Part shown: positions 8,216 through 16,942 of the stretch, piece by piece
How positions within the stretch are numbered: position 1 is the stretch's first letter
How the letters are laid out: each line of letters opens with the position of its first letter
NCBI GenBank assembly: GCA_045658005.1
Contig: JAZOUD010000152.1
Location: forward strand, 1 to 64,000
Length of the DNA: 64,000 nucleotides
Direction of reading: 5' to 3'
Origin: UBA2862 sp045658005
GTDB lineage: Bacteria; Bacillota; Clostridia; Christensenellales; Aristaeellaceae
Notes under the pieces: generated by a model
Seen by the model: only the letters and a program-made list of their open reading frames with translations
Told to the model about the DNA's origin: nothing
Database searches by the model: none
Position numbers and translations under genes: made by a program

Positions 8216-9157
8216 ATGACAGTTCCGGAAAGATATACCCTGGAAAGGGATGGCTTCACAGCTCTTTGGTATCCCGGCAGGATCAGCCCCGAGAAGGCGA
8301 TCATCGCGGTCGGCGGCGCTTCCTGCGATGAAAGGACCAGCGTACTCATGTCACGTTTCATCAGAGAAGCGGGCTATAACGTGCTGGTGCTGGGCTTTTA
8401 CATGTGGAAGGGCCTGCCAAAGGATCTCGTCTCCATCCCTGTGGATTACGCGGAGAGGGCCGCAAAGTGGCTGAAAGAGAAGAAGGGCATATCCAAAATC
8501 GCCATGACCGGCACATCCACAGGGGCCGGGTATACCCTGCTCTCGGCATCCCTGATCCCGGAGATCAGCTGCGTGATTCCCGTGGTGCCCTATGATTATG
8601 TCAATGAGGGCACGAAGCAGACACTGAAAGGCTATGTGGAGCTTCACAGATCCCAATACACCTGGCACGGCGCGGACGTTCCCTATACGCCCATCCGCAT
8701 ACTGGACGAGAAGGGCATGCTGTGGTGGCTGAACGGCGCGAGGAAAGCGCCGGGCTATGGGCTGGCCCGTTTCATGCGCTATGGATATGATCTGATCCAG
8801 GATCGACTTGTCCCGGAGTCCAGGATCAAGGTGGAGAACATGCGGGCAGACGTCCTCTTCCTCGCGGTGAAGGACGATGACTGCTGGCCATCCGACGTGG
8901 CAGTGCCGAGGATGCTGAGCGTTTTGAGGGAGGCAGGGTATCCGTATCGCGTGGAATCCCACATCTATAAGAAGGGCAGCCACGCGCTGTCGGACGGCTT
9001 GGACGACATGCGCGGCTTCCCGAAGTGGGCGCTCAAACACATGATCCCGGCCGAGAAGCGCTGGCCGGGGGAATGTGAAGAAGCCAGAAAGGACAGTTTT
9101 CAAAGGATACTGGCGTGTCTTGAAGCGTGGTCAGTTGTGAGACATCAATGCTTTTAG
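8216..9157 (+). CDS. BAAT C-terminal-type alpha/beta hydrolase
   Basis: The 313-aa enzyme is an intact member of the acyl-CoA thioesterase/BAAT C-terminal family. It has an opening strand (KAIIAVGGASCDERT), the nucleophile elbow TGTSTGAGYTLLSAS (Ser about residue 102), an acid loop VKDDDCWPSD and a C-terminal KKGSHALSD holding the His. There is no signal peptide or membrane anchor, unlike its broken relative at 4581-5551. The family transfers or hydrolyses acyl groups from thioesters, and bacterial members are mostly uncharacterised. It starts 99 bases after the DUF2249 gene. Substrate unknown. Confidence 0.8.
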   Translation: MTVPERYTLERDGFTALWYPGRISPEKAIIAVGGASCDERTSVLMSRFIREAGYNVLVLGFYMWKGLPKDLVSIPVDYAERAAKWLKEKKGISKIAMTGTSTGAGYTLLSASLIPEISCVIPVVPYDYVNEGTKQTLKGYVELHRSQYTWHGADVPYTPIRILDEKGMLWWLNGARKAPGYGLARFMRYGYDLIQDRLVPESRIKVENMRADVLFLAVKDDDCWPSDVAVPRMLSVLREAGYPYRVESHIYKKGSHALSDGLDDMRGFPKWALKHMIPAEKRWPGECEEARKDSFQRILACLEAWSVVRHQCF

Positions 9158-9197
9158 GAGAGCGAAGAACCGACAAGGAAAAGGGAGGGCTTGAGAT

Positions 9198-9710
9198 ATG
9201 TACATGCATACCTATGGGAAATCATCCGACCCGGTTGTCGTTTTTCTCCACCCCATGGGGATAACCGCGGAAAAACTGTATGAGATCGTCGGACGGAAGC
9301 TGAAGGGAAACTACTGCCTTTTGATTCCTGACATGGGGAACCACGGCAAGGAAAAGGCTGATTTTCTTTCGGCGGAGGATGAAGCCGACAATATCTGCAA
9401 GTATCTGGAATCACATGGGATCACAGAACTCGCCATGATCTATGGCGCTTCCATGGGAGCGGCCGTGGCACTCAAAATGCTTTCCCACAGGGAGATCGCA
9501 GTCAAAAGCCTGTATCTTGACGGAGCGCCGATTGCGAAGCTCGGGTTCATCATGTCACGGGTATTCGCACCGGTGCTGATCTGGCAGAGAGGGATTTATG
9601 AAAAGAACGATCGAAAGAAGCTCGCGGAGTTCATCTCCAGATGGGGAGAAGACATGAATGACCACATGCGTTTTATGATTACAGGTATCATGACGGGGAC
9701 AGCGGCCTGA
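9198..9710 (+). pseudogene. Alpha/beta hydrolase missing its C-terminal third
   Basis: The protein starts MYMHTYGKSSDPVVVFLHPM, nearly the same opening as the intact hydrolase at 10981 (MRIHTYGEERAPVVIMLPG). It has a nucleophile elbow YGASMGAAVALKML. At residue 170 it stops, before the catalytic Asp and His that members of about 260 residues carry. At the break another frame continues into an N-acetyltransferase, so a deletion appears to have fused the two. Probably inactive. Confidence 0.65.
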
Positions 9711-9736
9711 TCAAATACATCCCGACCAGAGAGGCA

Positions 9737-10222
9737 ATGTTCATTTACATCCATGGGATCGTGCGAGCCGCCTGCAGGGCCGGCGTGTTCTATACGACCT
9801 CGGACCGCAACGAAGGCTTTCTGATGCTGTCCGGCGAGGGCGCCGGAGGGAAGATTGGATTTGTAGACGGATTGAAGATGATTGCCGCGGAGAAGAAGGC
9901 GCTTGGCGGCTTCGGGAACATGAAGCGCTTCATCAGCGCCTGCTTCTGCGACGGAGGGACCATCGAGACCCGCATGCGGAAGGAGAAGCGAAATTTCCTG
10001 CGCGTCGAGATGCTGGTCGTGCGAAAGGAATACCAGGGACAGGGCTACATGCGGCGGATGCTGGAGTATGCTTACAGGACCGCGGAAGATCATCGTGTGC
10101 CGGTGATTCTGGATACAGATGACAGGGACAAGGCCGCCCGCTATGGGCATCTCGGAATGAGGCTTGACCGGGTGCGCAACTGCGGCGAGCGGTTCCACAT
10201 GTATGATCTGATTCGCGAATGA
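9737..10222 (+). CDS. GNAT N-acetyltransferase, possibly lacking its first residues
   Basis: The 161-aa frame has a GNAT C-terminal core: LRVEMLVVRKEYQGQGYMRR, containing the acetyl-CoA-binding Q-G-Q-G loop, then LEYAYRTAEDHRVPVILDT and a closing strand pair with HMYDLIRE. The frame is open back to about 9650 (YRYHDGDSGLIKYIPTREAM) across the end of the broken hydrolase. The N-terminus is therefore uncertain, and the original start may have been lost in the deletion. Length from 9737 is near the family norm. Acetyl acceptor unknown. Confidence 0.6.
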   Translation: MFIYIHGIVRAACRAGVFYTTSDRNEGFLMLSGEGAGGKIGFVDGLKMIAAEKKALGGFGNMKRFISACFCDGGTIETRMRKEKRNFLRVEMLVVRKEYQGQGYMRRMLEYAYRTAEDHRVPVILDTDDRDKAARYGHLGMRLDRVRNCGERFHMYDLIRE

Positions 10223-10257
10223 GGGGCATGCAGCCTGAACAAAATGGAGGAATGAAT

Positions 10258-10764
10258 ATGGATATTCGGGTCAATCTGGTCGAAATGGCGGCCTTTGCGA
10301 CGATCTTCACGGCGGTCATCTTTGCCTATTATCGCGGCAACCGAAAATACAGCCCCGCGAGCATACACAATTATCCGCCGGACATACAGGCGGAATACTT
10401 CAAGACACACGAGCGGGTGGACGTGAGCTATAAATCCAAAGATGTGCTGCTAACCAAGGGCTTTGGCGTGCTTCTCTTTACAGGTATCCTGCTGGTGTGC
10501 GCGCTGGTTGCCGGGGCAAAGACCTTTTGGCAGGGCTTCGGGCTGACCTTCGGCCTGATGGTGTGGATCGGCGTCTACGACACCTGTTTTTTGGACTGGG
10601 TGCTGTTCGCCAACCTGCCGATGTTCCGGCTGGAGGGCACGGAGCACATGGACAGGGCCTATCATCAGAAGTGGTTCCACGCGAAGGGGATGCTGTTTCC
10701 CGGCATCGTCTTTGCGCTGATCCTCGCCGTGCTGGTGGGCGCACTGGTGACGCTGATGAGGTAA
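10258..10764 (+). CDS. Membrane protein, paralogue of 6799-7311
   Basis: The ATG at 10258 lies seven bases after GGAGG; ATGs at 10219 and 10252 are in frame but badly spaced. The 168-aa protein has transmembrane segments at about residues 9-25, 68-88, 94-112 and 142-165. It shares with 6799-7311 the W-x-x-x-x-D-x-x-x-L-D-W pattern and a following polar loop (RLEGTEHMDRAYHQKWFH), which here holds three His residues. It sits between a GNAT and an alpha/beta hydrolase in the hydrolase run. Family name and function unknown. Confidence 0.65.
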   Translation: MDIRVNLVEMAAFATIFTAVIFAYYRGNRKYSPASIHNYPPDIQAEYFKTHERVDVSYKSKDVLLTKGFGVLLFTGILLVCALVAGAKTFWQGFGLTFGLMVWIGVYDTCFLDWVLFANLPMFRLEGTEHMDRAYHQKWFHAKGMLFPGIVFALILAVLVGALVTLMR

Positions 10765-10856
10765 GGCGTATGCCATCGGCGGCTTCGGAGCATGGATCGA
10801 CAATCACATTCTCTTAATCTGGCGACGATCGGCGATTGCCATACCACAGACCGCAG

Positions 10857-10949
10857 GGCATCGAAAAGCTGATGGAAGGCGCGGGATTCACGATGGTGGA
10901 TTCCCGGCAGATCAGGGGCATGATCTATAACGTCACAGGGGAAGAGTGA
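10857..10949 (+). pseudogene. Short coding remnant
   Basis: One frame reads GIEKLMEGAGFTMVDSRQIR and a few more residues to a stop at 10949. It looks like the C-terminal end of a lost protein. No start, no ribosome site and no family can be given. The surrounding gap (10765-10980) holds nothing else I recognise. Confidence 0.25.
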
Positions 10950-10980
10950 TCCCTGTAGGACTGATGGAGGGCCTGCATAC

Positions 10981-11781
10981 ATGAGGATACATACCTATGG
11001 AGAGGAACGCGCGCCGGTCGTCATCATGCTGCCGGGCTCGTTCTGCAACGCGGACACCCTGATGAACATCATAATGGGGCTGGAGGCGGAGTTTCACATA
11101 CTGGCTGTCGACTACAACGGGCAGTATGCGGGAAGTGGAATGCCCTTTACCTCGCGTCGCGGCGAGGCGGAGGAGATCATCCGCTATTTGCGGGAGCAAG
11201 CCATATCCTCCGTCGCCCTGGTATACGGCCAGTCCATGGGCGGCGAAATGGGCATGGAGCTGATATCCCAAATGAAGAAAGACGGCATCGCGATCGGCGC
11301 GGCCTTCTTCGACGGCGGCCCCTTCCTCCGCTTTCCGAAGATCGTCTCCAGGCTGCTGGGGAACAAGTTCAAAACCATTGTGGGGCACCTGCGGGGCAAG
11401 ACCCTGGAGGAGGCTCTGCGGGAGCCGACGATCGTGAGGTTCTCCGGCAGAAAGCCGGAGCGATACAGCCATATGCTCGGCCCGATCTGTCAGAACGCCG
11501 CCTATATGAGCGACGAAACGCTGGCCCGGGAGGCGGAAGCCTGCGTGACCTTTGATTATCCGGCCATGGACAGGGGATTTCAGGAGAGGCTGCACTTCTT
11601 CTATTCCAGGGAGGAATCCGCCTGGCGCTTCTGCCACAGGAAGCTGAAGAGGGCCTATCCGTATGCGCGGTACAGTCTGGTCAGCGGATACGGTCATGTT
11701 GGGTATCCGGCAGAGCATCTGAAGGAGTACTGCGGCTGGCTCTCCGCTCTCGCGCGGGGCGAAGCGCTGCCCGGGGTGTAA
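10981..11781 (+). CDS. Alpha/beta hydrolase
   Basis: The 266-aa protein has the classic layout: first strands with VVIMLPGSFCNADT (oxyanion region), nucleophile elbow VYGQSMGGEMGMEL, and a C-terminal GYGHVGYPAEHLKEYC with the catalytic His. No signal peptide is visible, so it should be cytoplasmic. It is the intact version of the hydrolase type truncated at 9198-9710 and resembles the next gene, 19 bases downstream. Ser hydrolases of this shape act on esters, lactones or peptides. Nothing in the sequence fixes the substrate. Confidence 0.8.
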   Translation: MRIHTYGEERAPVVIMLPGSFCNADTLMNIIMGLEAEFHILAVDYNGQYAGSGMPFTSRRGEAEEIIRYLREQAISSVALVYGQSMGGEMGMELISQMKKDGIAIGAAFFDGGPFLRFPKIVSRLLGNKFKTIVGHLRGKTLEEALREPTIVRFSGRKPERYSHMLGPICQNAAYMSDETLAREAEACVTFDYPAMDRGFQERLHFFYSREESAWRFCHRKLKRAYPYARYSLVSGYGHVGYPAEHLKEYCGWLSALARGEALPGV

Positions 11782-11800
11782 ACAGAGAAAGGAGAGGACG

Positions 11801-12571
11801 ATGGTCATTCGCGAATACGGTGCAGAGAATCCCCGGCAGCTGGTGTTCTTCCAGGGCAGCTGTGAGCCCTGGCAGGAATTTCGCCCGGCGGCGGAAGGGC
11901 TGGCGAGCCGGTTTCACGTCATGCTGGTGACGCCGGACGGACACGATCCGGAGGAGCACAGCGACTTCATCTCCGTGGAAAAGACGGTGGACGACACCGC
12001 GCAATGGTTAAAGGAGCGCGGCATCGACCATCTGGACGCCATGTATGGGCTGAGCTTCGGCGGCGGCATGGCGGTGCGGTTCCTGACGACGCAGGGGATC
12101 AGGGTGGACAGGGCGATCATCGACGCGGGGACGGCGCCCTACCAGTACCCCAAGTGGATCTGCAAACTGATCGGCGTCCGGGATTTTCTGATGCTGAAGC
12201 TGGCCCGCTCCTCCGTAAAGCTCATGGAGATGGCTTTCCCGCCGGAGCGCTTCGCCCGCGATCCGCAGAACGCCAGGCAGGAATATGAGCAGATTCGGCG
12301 GTTCCTAAAGGGCTTCAGCAACCGGACGATCTGGAACATCTTCTGGTCCGCCAACAACTACGCCGTTCCGAGAACGGCCCCGAAGCTGGACACGCAGATT
12401 CAGTTCTGGGTCGGCACGGACGAGTGGGGCTCCCGCTTCCGTGACATGAAATGGACGAAACAGTATCTCCCGCAGATCGAGGTCGTCAAAATCCCCAATA
12501 TGATGCACGGGGAATTCGTGATGATGCATCCGGAGGCGTTTGCGGAAAAGGCGCTGGCGTTTCTGGGGTAA
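11801..12571 (+). CDS. Alpha/beta hydrolase
   Basis: The 256-aa protein starts after GAAAGGAGAG. It shows the oxyanion-side strand LVFFQGSCEPWQEF, the nucleophile elbow MYGLSFGGGMAVRFL, an acid-side strand with FWVGTDEWGSR and a C-terminal MMHGEFVMMHPEAF carrying the His. The overall plan matches the preceding hydrolase, so the two probably arose by duplication. It is followed 44 bases later by an ATC-hydrolase-like gene in the same direction. Cytoplasmic; substrate unknown. Confidence 0.8.
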   Translation: MVIREYGAENPRQLVFFQGSCEPWQEFRPAAEGLASRFHVMLVTPDGHDPEEHSDFISVEKTVDDTAQWLKERGIDHLDAMYGLSFGGGMAVRFLTTQGIRVDRAIIDAGTAPYQYPKWICKLIGVRDFLMLKLARSSVKLMEMAFPPERFARDPQNARQEYEQIRRFLKGFSNRTIWNIFWSANNYAVPRTAPKLDTQIQFWVGTDEWGSRFRDMKWTKQYLPQIEVVKIPNMMHGEFVMMHPEAFAEKALAFLG

Positions 12572-12615
12572 TACGCCATGCGGGTATCAATAGGCAGGTA
12601 AAGGAGCGCGCAAGG

Positions 12616-13239
12616 ATGAATATGATCGTATCATTGATGGCCTCAGGGGCAAAGAAGCGCTTCCCCCGGAAGGAATACAGGGAGATTCGAAAAGAAGCCA
12701 ACGCCCTCTTTCAAAAGCTGACGGAGGAGAACAGGGACCTTCCCAAGGCGATGAAGCAGCACACCGGGACCAACATCTTCCCGGCAATCGCCGTGTATAA
12801 GACCCTCCTCGCCCATGGAATGACGGCGGAGGACGCCACGGATGTGATTCGGAGATTCTTCTATAAGATCTGCGAGATCATGTTCCAGCCTGTGACGTGG
12901 TACCAGCACATCGCCGGGAATTACCACCGGTATCCGGCGGGGATGGTGAAGCATTCGCTGAGGGATTTCAGCCCGGAGGCGGGATTTGAATACCGGATGC
13001 CCGGGAAGGTCGACCCGGCTGTGGCCAGGTTCGACATTGTCGCCTGTCCATATCATGCCATGTGCGTAAAGTATGACTGCCTGGAGCTGAACCCCGCGTT
13101 CTGTGACAGTGACGACGTAAAGTACGGGAATCTGCACAGGAATCTGAAATGGGCGCGCAGGAGCACGATCGGACACGGCGCGCCATGCTGCGATTTCCAC
13201 ATCATCGATGTCAGCCGCCGCCCGGATTATGACGGCTGA
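12616..13239 (+). CDS. L-2-amino-thiazoline-4-carboxylic acid (ATC) hydrolase-like protein
   Basis: The ATG at 12616 has AAGGAG nine bases upstream; a longer reading from 12451 overlaps the hydrolase gene and is unlikely. The 207-aa protein has a helical N-terminus and the family's catalytic half: VACPYHAMCVKYDCLEL, AFCDSDDVKYGNLH, and WARRSTIGHGAPCCDFHI. The Cys, Asp and terminal C-D-F positions are those conserved in ATC hydrolases, which act in bacterial conversion of DL-ATC to L-cysteine. This is the only intact one of three copies in the run. Gut relatives are mostly uncharacterised, so the real substrate may differ. Confidence 0.75.
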   Translation: MNMIVSLMASGAKKRFPRKEYREIRKEANALFQKLTEENRDLPKAMKQHTGTNIFPAIAVYKTLLAHGMTAEDATDVIRRFFYKICEIMFQPVTWYQHIAGNYHRYPAGMVKHSLRDFSPEAGFEYRMPGKVDPAVARFDIVACPYHAMCVKYDCLELNPAFCDSDDVKYGNLHRNLKWARRSTIGHGAPCCDFHIIDVSRRPDYDG

Positions 13240-13417
13240 CCATCGGGTAAAAGGTGAAAGCGGATATGAGAGAATCACTGGCTGAGTTTTACCAAAGGAT
13301 GCCGTGCCCATGAGCTGCTGGCGCTGTGTATGGGGCGACAGACTCCTCCCGGCCCCTGTGTGGCTACCTCCATCTCAGAGGAAGGTTGTTGGAAAGTGCT
13401 GAAACATGGCTTTTCAG

Positions 13418-13462
13418 GCTCCCTCCCCGAGGGAGCTGTCAGCAGCAGGCTGACTGAGGGAG
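13418..13462. repeat. GGCTCCCTC-type palindromic repeat
   Basis: GGCTCCCTCCCCGAGGGAGC forms a short hairpin and is followed by TGACTGAGGGAG. The same kind of element (GGCTCCCT, a loop, AGGGAGCTGTC, then GACTGAGGGAG) is scattered through many gut Firmicutes genomes as a small palindromic or MITE-like repeat. Only one copy is in this window. The rest of 13240-13522 is featureless to me. Confidence 0.5.
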
Positions 13463-13522
13463 TCATCATCCCACTTCCCGACTTACACCAGACGGGTTGC
13501 CAATAGCCTGCGACACAGGAAG

Positions 13523-14128
13523 CTAAAATGCGTACAGCCCGAAGAATGCCAGACGGCCGTCTTTGCATGCGTATTCCATGCCGCAGGCGTCGGCTAGCTT
13601 TTTGACGTAGACACAATACGCGGACAGGCAGGAGTAGCGCAGCACGGGGAAGGGGCAAGGCGCATCATCTAGTCTGGCACAGCGTTCGCACAGGCTGCAG
13701 CAGCTGGCTCCGCCCATGAGGCCTTGATAGCCCCTTTGCTTCATGCGTTCGATCACGCGCAGCATGGCCTCGTTGTGGGCCTTCTTGGCGCGCTTGATCT
13801 GTGCGTTGTCGTACCAGTCGTCGATGTCCCACTTGGTCTGGAATACCAGCGCGTTGCGATACTGTCGCATCCGCGCTTCCATCTCCTCCGGGGTACCGCA
13901 GTCCGGTGGACAGGAGTAGTTCGCACCATACTTGCCACACAGGTTCTGTTCGCAATAGGGACGGAAGGAGGACTCGAACACGACTTCGTCCATGGTGATC
14001 AACGCCACGGCGCTGAAAATCTCGTCCTGGCACAGCCGGAAGATGGCATCATTGTTCAAACAGGGCACCTTGCTTTCTGTGAGTCTTTTCTGACTGTGCG
14101 GAACCCGCACATGCTCTGCTGGATCCAT
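13523..14128 (-). CDS. DUF2284 putative metal-binding protein
   Basis: The 201-aa protein is rich in ordered cysteines: FRPYCEQNLCGKYGANYSCPPDCG near residue 65, then ASCCSLCERCARLDDAPCPFP near residue 140, and YSCLSAYC. This spacing is the hallmark of DUF2284 proteins of anaerobes, thought to bind metal or an Fe-S cluster. It is last in a minus-strand operon after a cysteine desulfurase-like enzyme, which would fit a role in sulfur or cluster chemistry (inference). No clear ribosome site precedes 14128; an internal Met at MDEVVFE is an alternative start. Confidence 0.75.
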   Translation of the reverse strand: MDPAEHVRVPHSQKRLTESKVPCLNNDAIFRLCQDEIFSAVALITMDEVVFESSFRPYCEQNLCGKYGANYSCPPDCGTPEEMEARMRQYRNALVFQTKWDIDDWYDNAQIKRAKKAHNEAMLRVIERMKQRGYQGLMGGASCCSLCERCARLDDAPCPFPVLRYSCLSAYCVYVKKLADACGMEYACKDGRLAFFGLYAF

Positions 14129-14157
14129 GTTATCACACGACCATTAATTCCACAGTA

Positions 14158-14442
14158 TTACAGCCTCTCGATGAACGCCTCGATCCTTGCCAATTCGTCC
14201 CTGTGGTCGTCATGGGTTGCCACGCGCAGGAAGTCGTCGCCCCGAAGCCCCTTGATGAAGCAAAAGGTCGATTCCACCTTGAAGAAGGGCCTGGCCAGCA
14301 TGGTCAGGTACACGAACCCGCCCAGTGGACGCAGGGCACGGATGAAGGCGTCGTCCATCGGCTGCTCCAGCAGGAAATCCCAGGCGTACCAGCCGGATTC
14401 CGCGCAGCGCTCCCGGGAGGGGATTTTATCGATGATCCTCAT
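14158..14442 (-). CDS. Conserved 94-aa protein between desulfurase and DUF2284 genes
   Basis: The gene overlaps the stop of the desulfurase by four bases (ATGA), so the two are translationally coupled. The product reads MRIIDKIPSRERCAESGWYA, then a hydrophobic centre LGGFVYLTMLARPFFK and a charged helical end. I have the impression of related short proteins beside desulfurase and DUF2284 genes in other Clostridia, but no function is known to me. A single Cys at position 13 could accept sulfur from the desulfurase, which is speculation. Confidence 0.65.
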   Translation of the reverse strand: MRIIDKIPSRERCAESGWYAWDFLLEQPMDDAFIRALRPLGGFVYLTMLARPFFKVESTFCFIKGLRGDDFLRVATHDDHRDELARIEAFIERL

Positions 14443-15578
14443 GTCGCCGCCTCCACGCTTTTTGAAATCGCTCTGACGGCGGCAATCAGTGCCTCGATAT
14501 CCGCCTCTGTGTTCATGTTCGATACGCTTATGCGCACCGTGCCCCGTTCCGACGTCCCCATGGCGTCGTGAATCAGCGGGGAACAGTGGTGACCTGCCCG
14601 GACGGTAATCCCATAGACGCCGGAGAGGATGTAGGCGACGTCGGAAGGGGTCAACTCACGGACATTGAAGCTGAGCAGCGGACCGTGACAGCGCGCATGA
14701 TCTCCATAGATCGTAATGCCCGGGACGGCGGCGAGCTCTTCATAGAGCGCCTTCATCAGCCTGCGCTCTTTGGCATGGATCGGGTCTACGCCCTGCTCCA
14801 GCACATATTCAACACCCGCGTTCAGCGCCGCGATGCCCGGCGCGTTTTGCGTGCCGACCTCGTATTCATAATCGCCGTCGTCATAAGTCAACCGGCGGCT
14901 GTCGCGGCCGGTGCCGCCGTAGCGGAAGGGACGGAGGGAAATGCCGGGACGGACGTAGTATCCGCCGGTGCCCTGAGGCCCGAAGAGAGCCTTGTGGCCG
15001 GTGAAGATCAGCGCGTCCACGCCCCAGGCGTCCGCGTCAACAGGCAGGCAGCCCGCGCTTTGGGAGGCGTCCAGCACCAGCAGCGCGCTGTGGCGGTGGG
15101 CGATTTCCGAAAGGGCTGGGATGTCCTGGACCATGCCGGTGACGTTGGAGCAATGATTGACGAACAGCGCCGCAGCGGGCGCGGAGAGCAGACGTGTCAC
15201 ATCCGCGGGATTCACCCGCCCGAGGGCATCGCAGGGCATGATGTCGACGCTGCCAACCTGATCGGTCAGGTTCATCAGCGGACGCAGGACACTGTTGTGC
15301 TCTGTCTGCGTGGCCAGCACCCGCTTTTCCGCCAGTGGAAGGCCGTTGACCAGCGCGTTGGTTGCGTCCGTCGCGCCGGCGGCAAAGAAGATGCGGTCAA
15401 CCGCCGAAATGCCCAGCAGCCTGCCCAGGTTCTCCCGGCACCGGTCCAGACCGTTCCCATTGCGCGTGTCTGCGCTCCTGAATTGTCCCTCCGGAGGCGC
15501 GGAAAGGGCCGCGGCATGAGCATCCAGCACACGCCGCGGCTTGGGAAACGTGGTCGATGCCTGATTGAGCCAGATCAT
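14439..15578 (-). CDS. Cysteine desulfurase-like class V aminotransferase
   Basis: The start is the ATG at 15578, which overlaps the upstream stop by four bases. The 379-aa PLP enzyme opens MIWLNQASTTFPKPRRV and shows LVLDASQSAGC, then FTGHKALFGPQGTGG with the PLP lysine. The C-terminal GITVRAGHHCSPLIH holds the Cys expected to carry the persulfide. This matches the clostridial cysteine desulfurase family of about 380 residues. It takes sulfur from cysteine and hands it to an acceptor. Genes on both sides in the operon are likely partners, but no IscU or SufU is present. Confidence 0.8.
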   Translation of the reverse strand: MIWLNQASTTFPKPRRVLDAHAAALSAPPEGQFRSADTRNGNGLDRCRENLGRLLGISAVDRIFFAAGATDATNALVNGLPLAEKRVLATQTEHNSVLRPLMNLTDQVGSVDIMPCDALGRVNPADVTRLLSAPAAALFVNHCSNVTGMVQDIPALSEIAHRHSALLVLDASQSAGCLPVDADAWGVDALIFTGHKALFGPQGTGGYYVRPGISLRPFRYGGTGRDSRRLTYDDGDYEYEVGTQNAPGIAALNAGVEYVLEQGVDPIHAKERRLMKALYEELAAVPGITIYGDHARCHGPLLSFNVRELTPSDVAYILSGVYGITVRAGHHCSPLIHDAMGTSERGTVRISVSNMNTEADIEALIAAVRAISKSVEAAT

Positions 15579-16942
15579 CCTTCCAATACCCTGAAGCCCA
15601 TGACCTTCGCGATCTTCTTGATCTGCTTCATCCAGTCGCCGAAGATCAGCACCTGATGGTGGCCGAAGCCCGCCAAGTTGTGCATGAATCCCCGGGCATC
15701 GTCCATTTTGATGTAATAATATGGGCTGCAATACACGTCGTCGAACTCCGACCGGATGACCTCGCCCACCTTGACGCACATGGTGTCGCCCGCGGGATTG
15801 AAGCGGCCCAGGGTGACGTAGTTGCTTTTATTTTGAGCGAAGTCGATTTGCAGCTTGCCGCCGAAGCCCTGACCGGTGAAGGCCCACAGGCTGTACTCCA
15901 GGGGCTGGGTGCCGTAGCCGTTCATGCACAGCGCGGGTACAGCATGGTGCAGCCGCAGCAGCTCGTCGGTCTCCATGTTGGGGTTGCCCATGAACGCAGG
16001 CCGGTTGGCGCTGTACTGCATCACCAGCATGGCCATCATGGCGTTCAGGTCCTCTTCGCAGGCGCTGGGGATGCCCTCGCCCTTCATCAGCGAATGGCAC
16101 ATGCAGGGGGTGAACTTGCGGTTTTGGGGGATTTCGGAGGTGCACAGCTCGTGGCAGGCGGTGGAGAAGGCGTTGCACTGGTAGATGTCCATCATCCTCT
16201 TCGCGGCCAGGTAGTATTTGATGTCGTTGATGAACCAGTCGGTGTTGACCTTCACGTCGTTGGCACCATGGATGATCTTCTCAGCGATGGGACGGGCCTC
16301 TTCGTCTTTGATCTGGTCCATATAGGGCACGATGCTGCTGAAGGGCAGCTTCACAACCTCGAAGCCGTACTTCTGGCGCAGGATCTCCGGGTCGCGGATG
16401 AGGCTCTGAATGCCGAAGGTGGGCTGGCCGCCGGCGGTGAGCACCAGCGCCCGGGTGTTGGCGATGGCCTTGCGCACCCACAGGATGTGGGCGATCTCGT
16501 TCAGGTCCTGGATGTCCATGCACACGTAGGCCTCCACGCCGATGCTGCGGCAGTAGGCGGCGAAGTCGATGCCTTCGTTGCCGTTTTGAAGGATCACCAC
16601 GGGCTTGCGGTAGCGCTCTAGCTTCGGGATGCGCCAGTTCATGCACAGGAAGAAGTCCACTTTGTCCATGACCGCCTCGATCTGGGCGAACACGTCCTCG
16701 CCGACGACGAACTTCTCGTCGTAGCGGGCGTCCACGGCGGGCAGGAATTCGATCTCGTCCGTGGCCTGCTTCAGGGTCTCCTTCGCGGCCGCAAAGGCGG
16801 CGTCGGCGGCTTTCTTCTCTGCTTCCGGGGTCATGTCCTCCAGGTGCCCCGCGCGGCAGGGTCCCTCCCAGAAGTGGGAGTGGGTGAGACAGCCCACGAT
16901 GGGGCGCACGACGAGCTTGAGTTCCATTGCCTTTTGCTTCAT
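15575..16942 (-). CDS. L-fucose/L-arabinose isomerase-fold protein
   Basis: The 455-aa product has the three-part layout of fucose/arabinose isomerase-like proteins: N-terminal LVVRPIVGCLTHSHFW, a middle domain with LVLTAGGQPTFGIQ, and a C-terminal domain with PSACEEDLNAMMAMLV (candidate metal Glu/Asp), then LLRLHHAVPALC and FGHHQVLIFGDWM. Family members isomerise aldoses and ketoses with a divalent metal. The sugar cannot be told from sequence. A GGAGG site eight bases before the ATG supports the start. It leads an operon with a desulfurase, which is unusual for a sugar isomerase and raises doubt about its role. Confidence 0.65.
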   Translation of the reverse strand: MKQKAMELKLVVRPIVGCLTHSHFWEGPCRAGHLEDMTPEAEKKAADAAFAAAKETLKQATDEIEFLPAVDARYDEKFVVGEDVFAQIEAVMDKVDFFLCMNWRIPKLERYRKPVVILQNGNEGIDFAAYCRSIGVEAYVCMDIQDLNEIAHILWVRKAIANTRALVLTAGGQPTFGIQSLIRDPEILRQKYGFEVVKLPFSSIVPYMDQIKDEEARPIAEKIIHGANDVKVNTDWFINDIKYYLAAKRMMDIYQCNAFSTACHELCTSEIPQNRKFTPCMCHSLMKGEGIPSACEEDLNAMMAMLVMQYSANRPAFMGNPNMETDELLRLHHAVPALCMNGYGTQPLEYSLWAFTGQGFGGKLQIDFAQNKSNYVTLGRFNPAGDTMCVKVGEVIRSEFDDVYCSPYYYIKMDDARGFMHNLAGFGHHQVLIFGDWMKQIKKIAKVMGFRVLEG

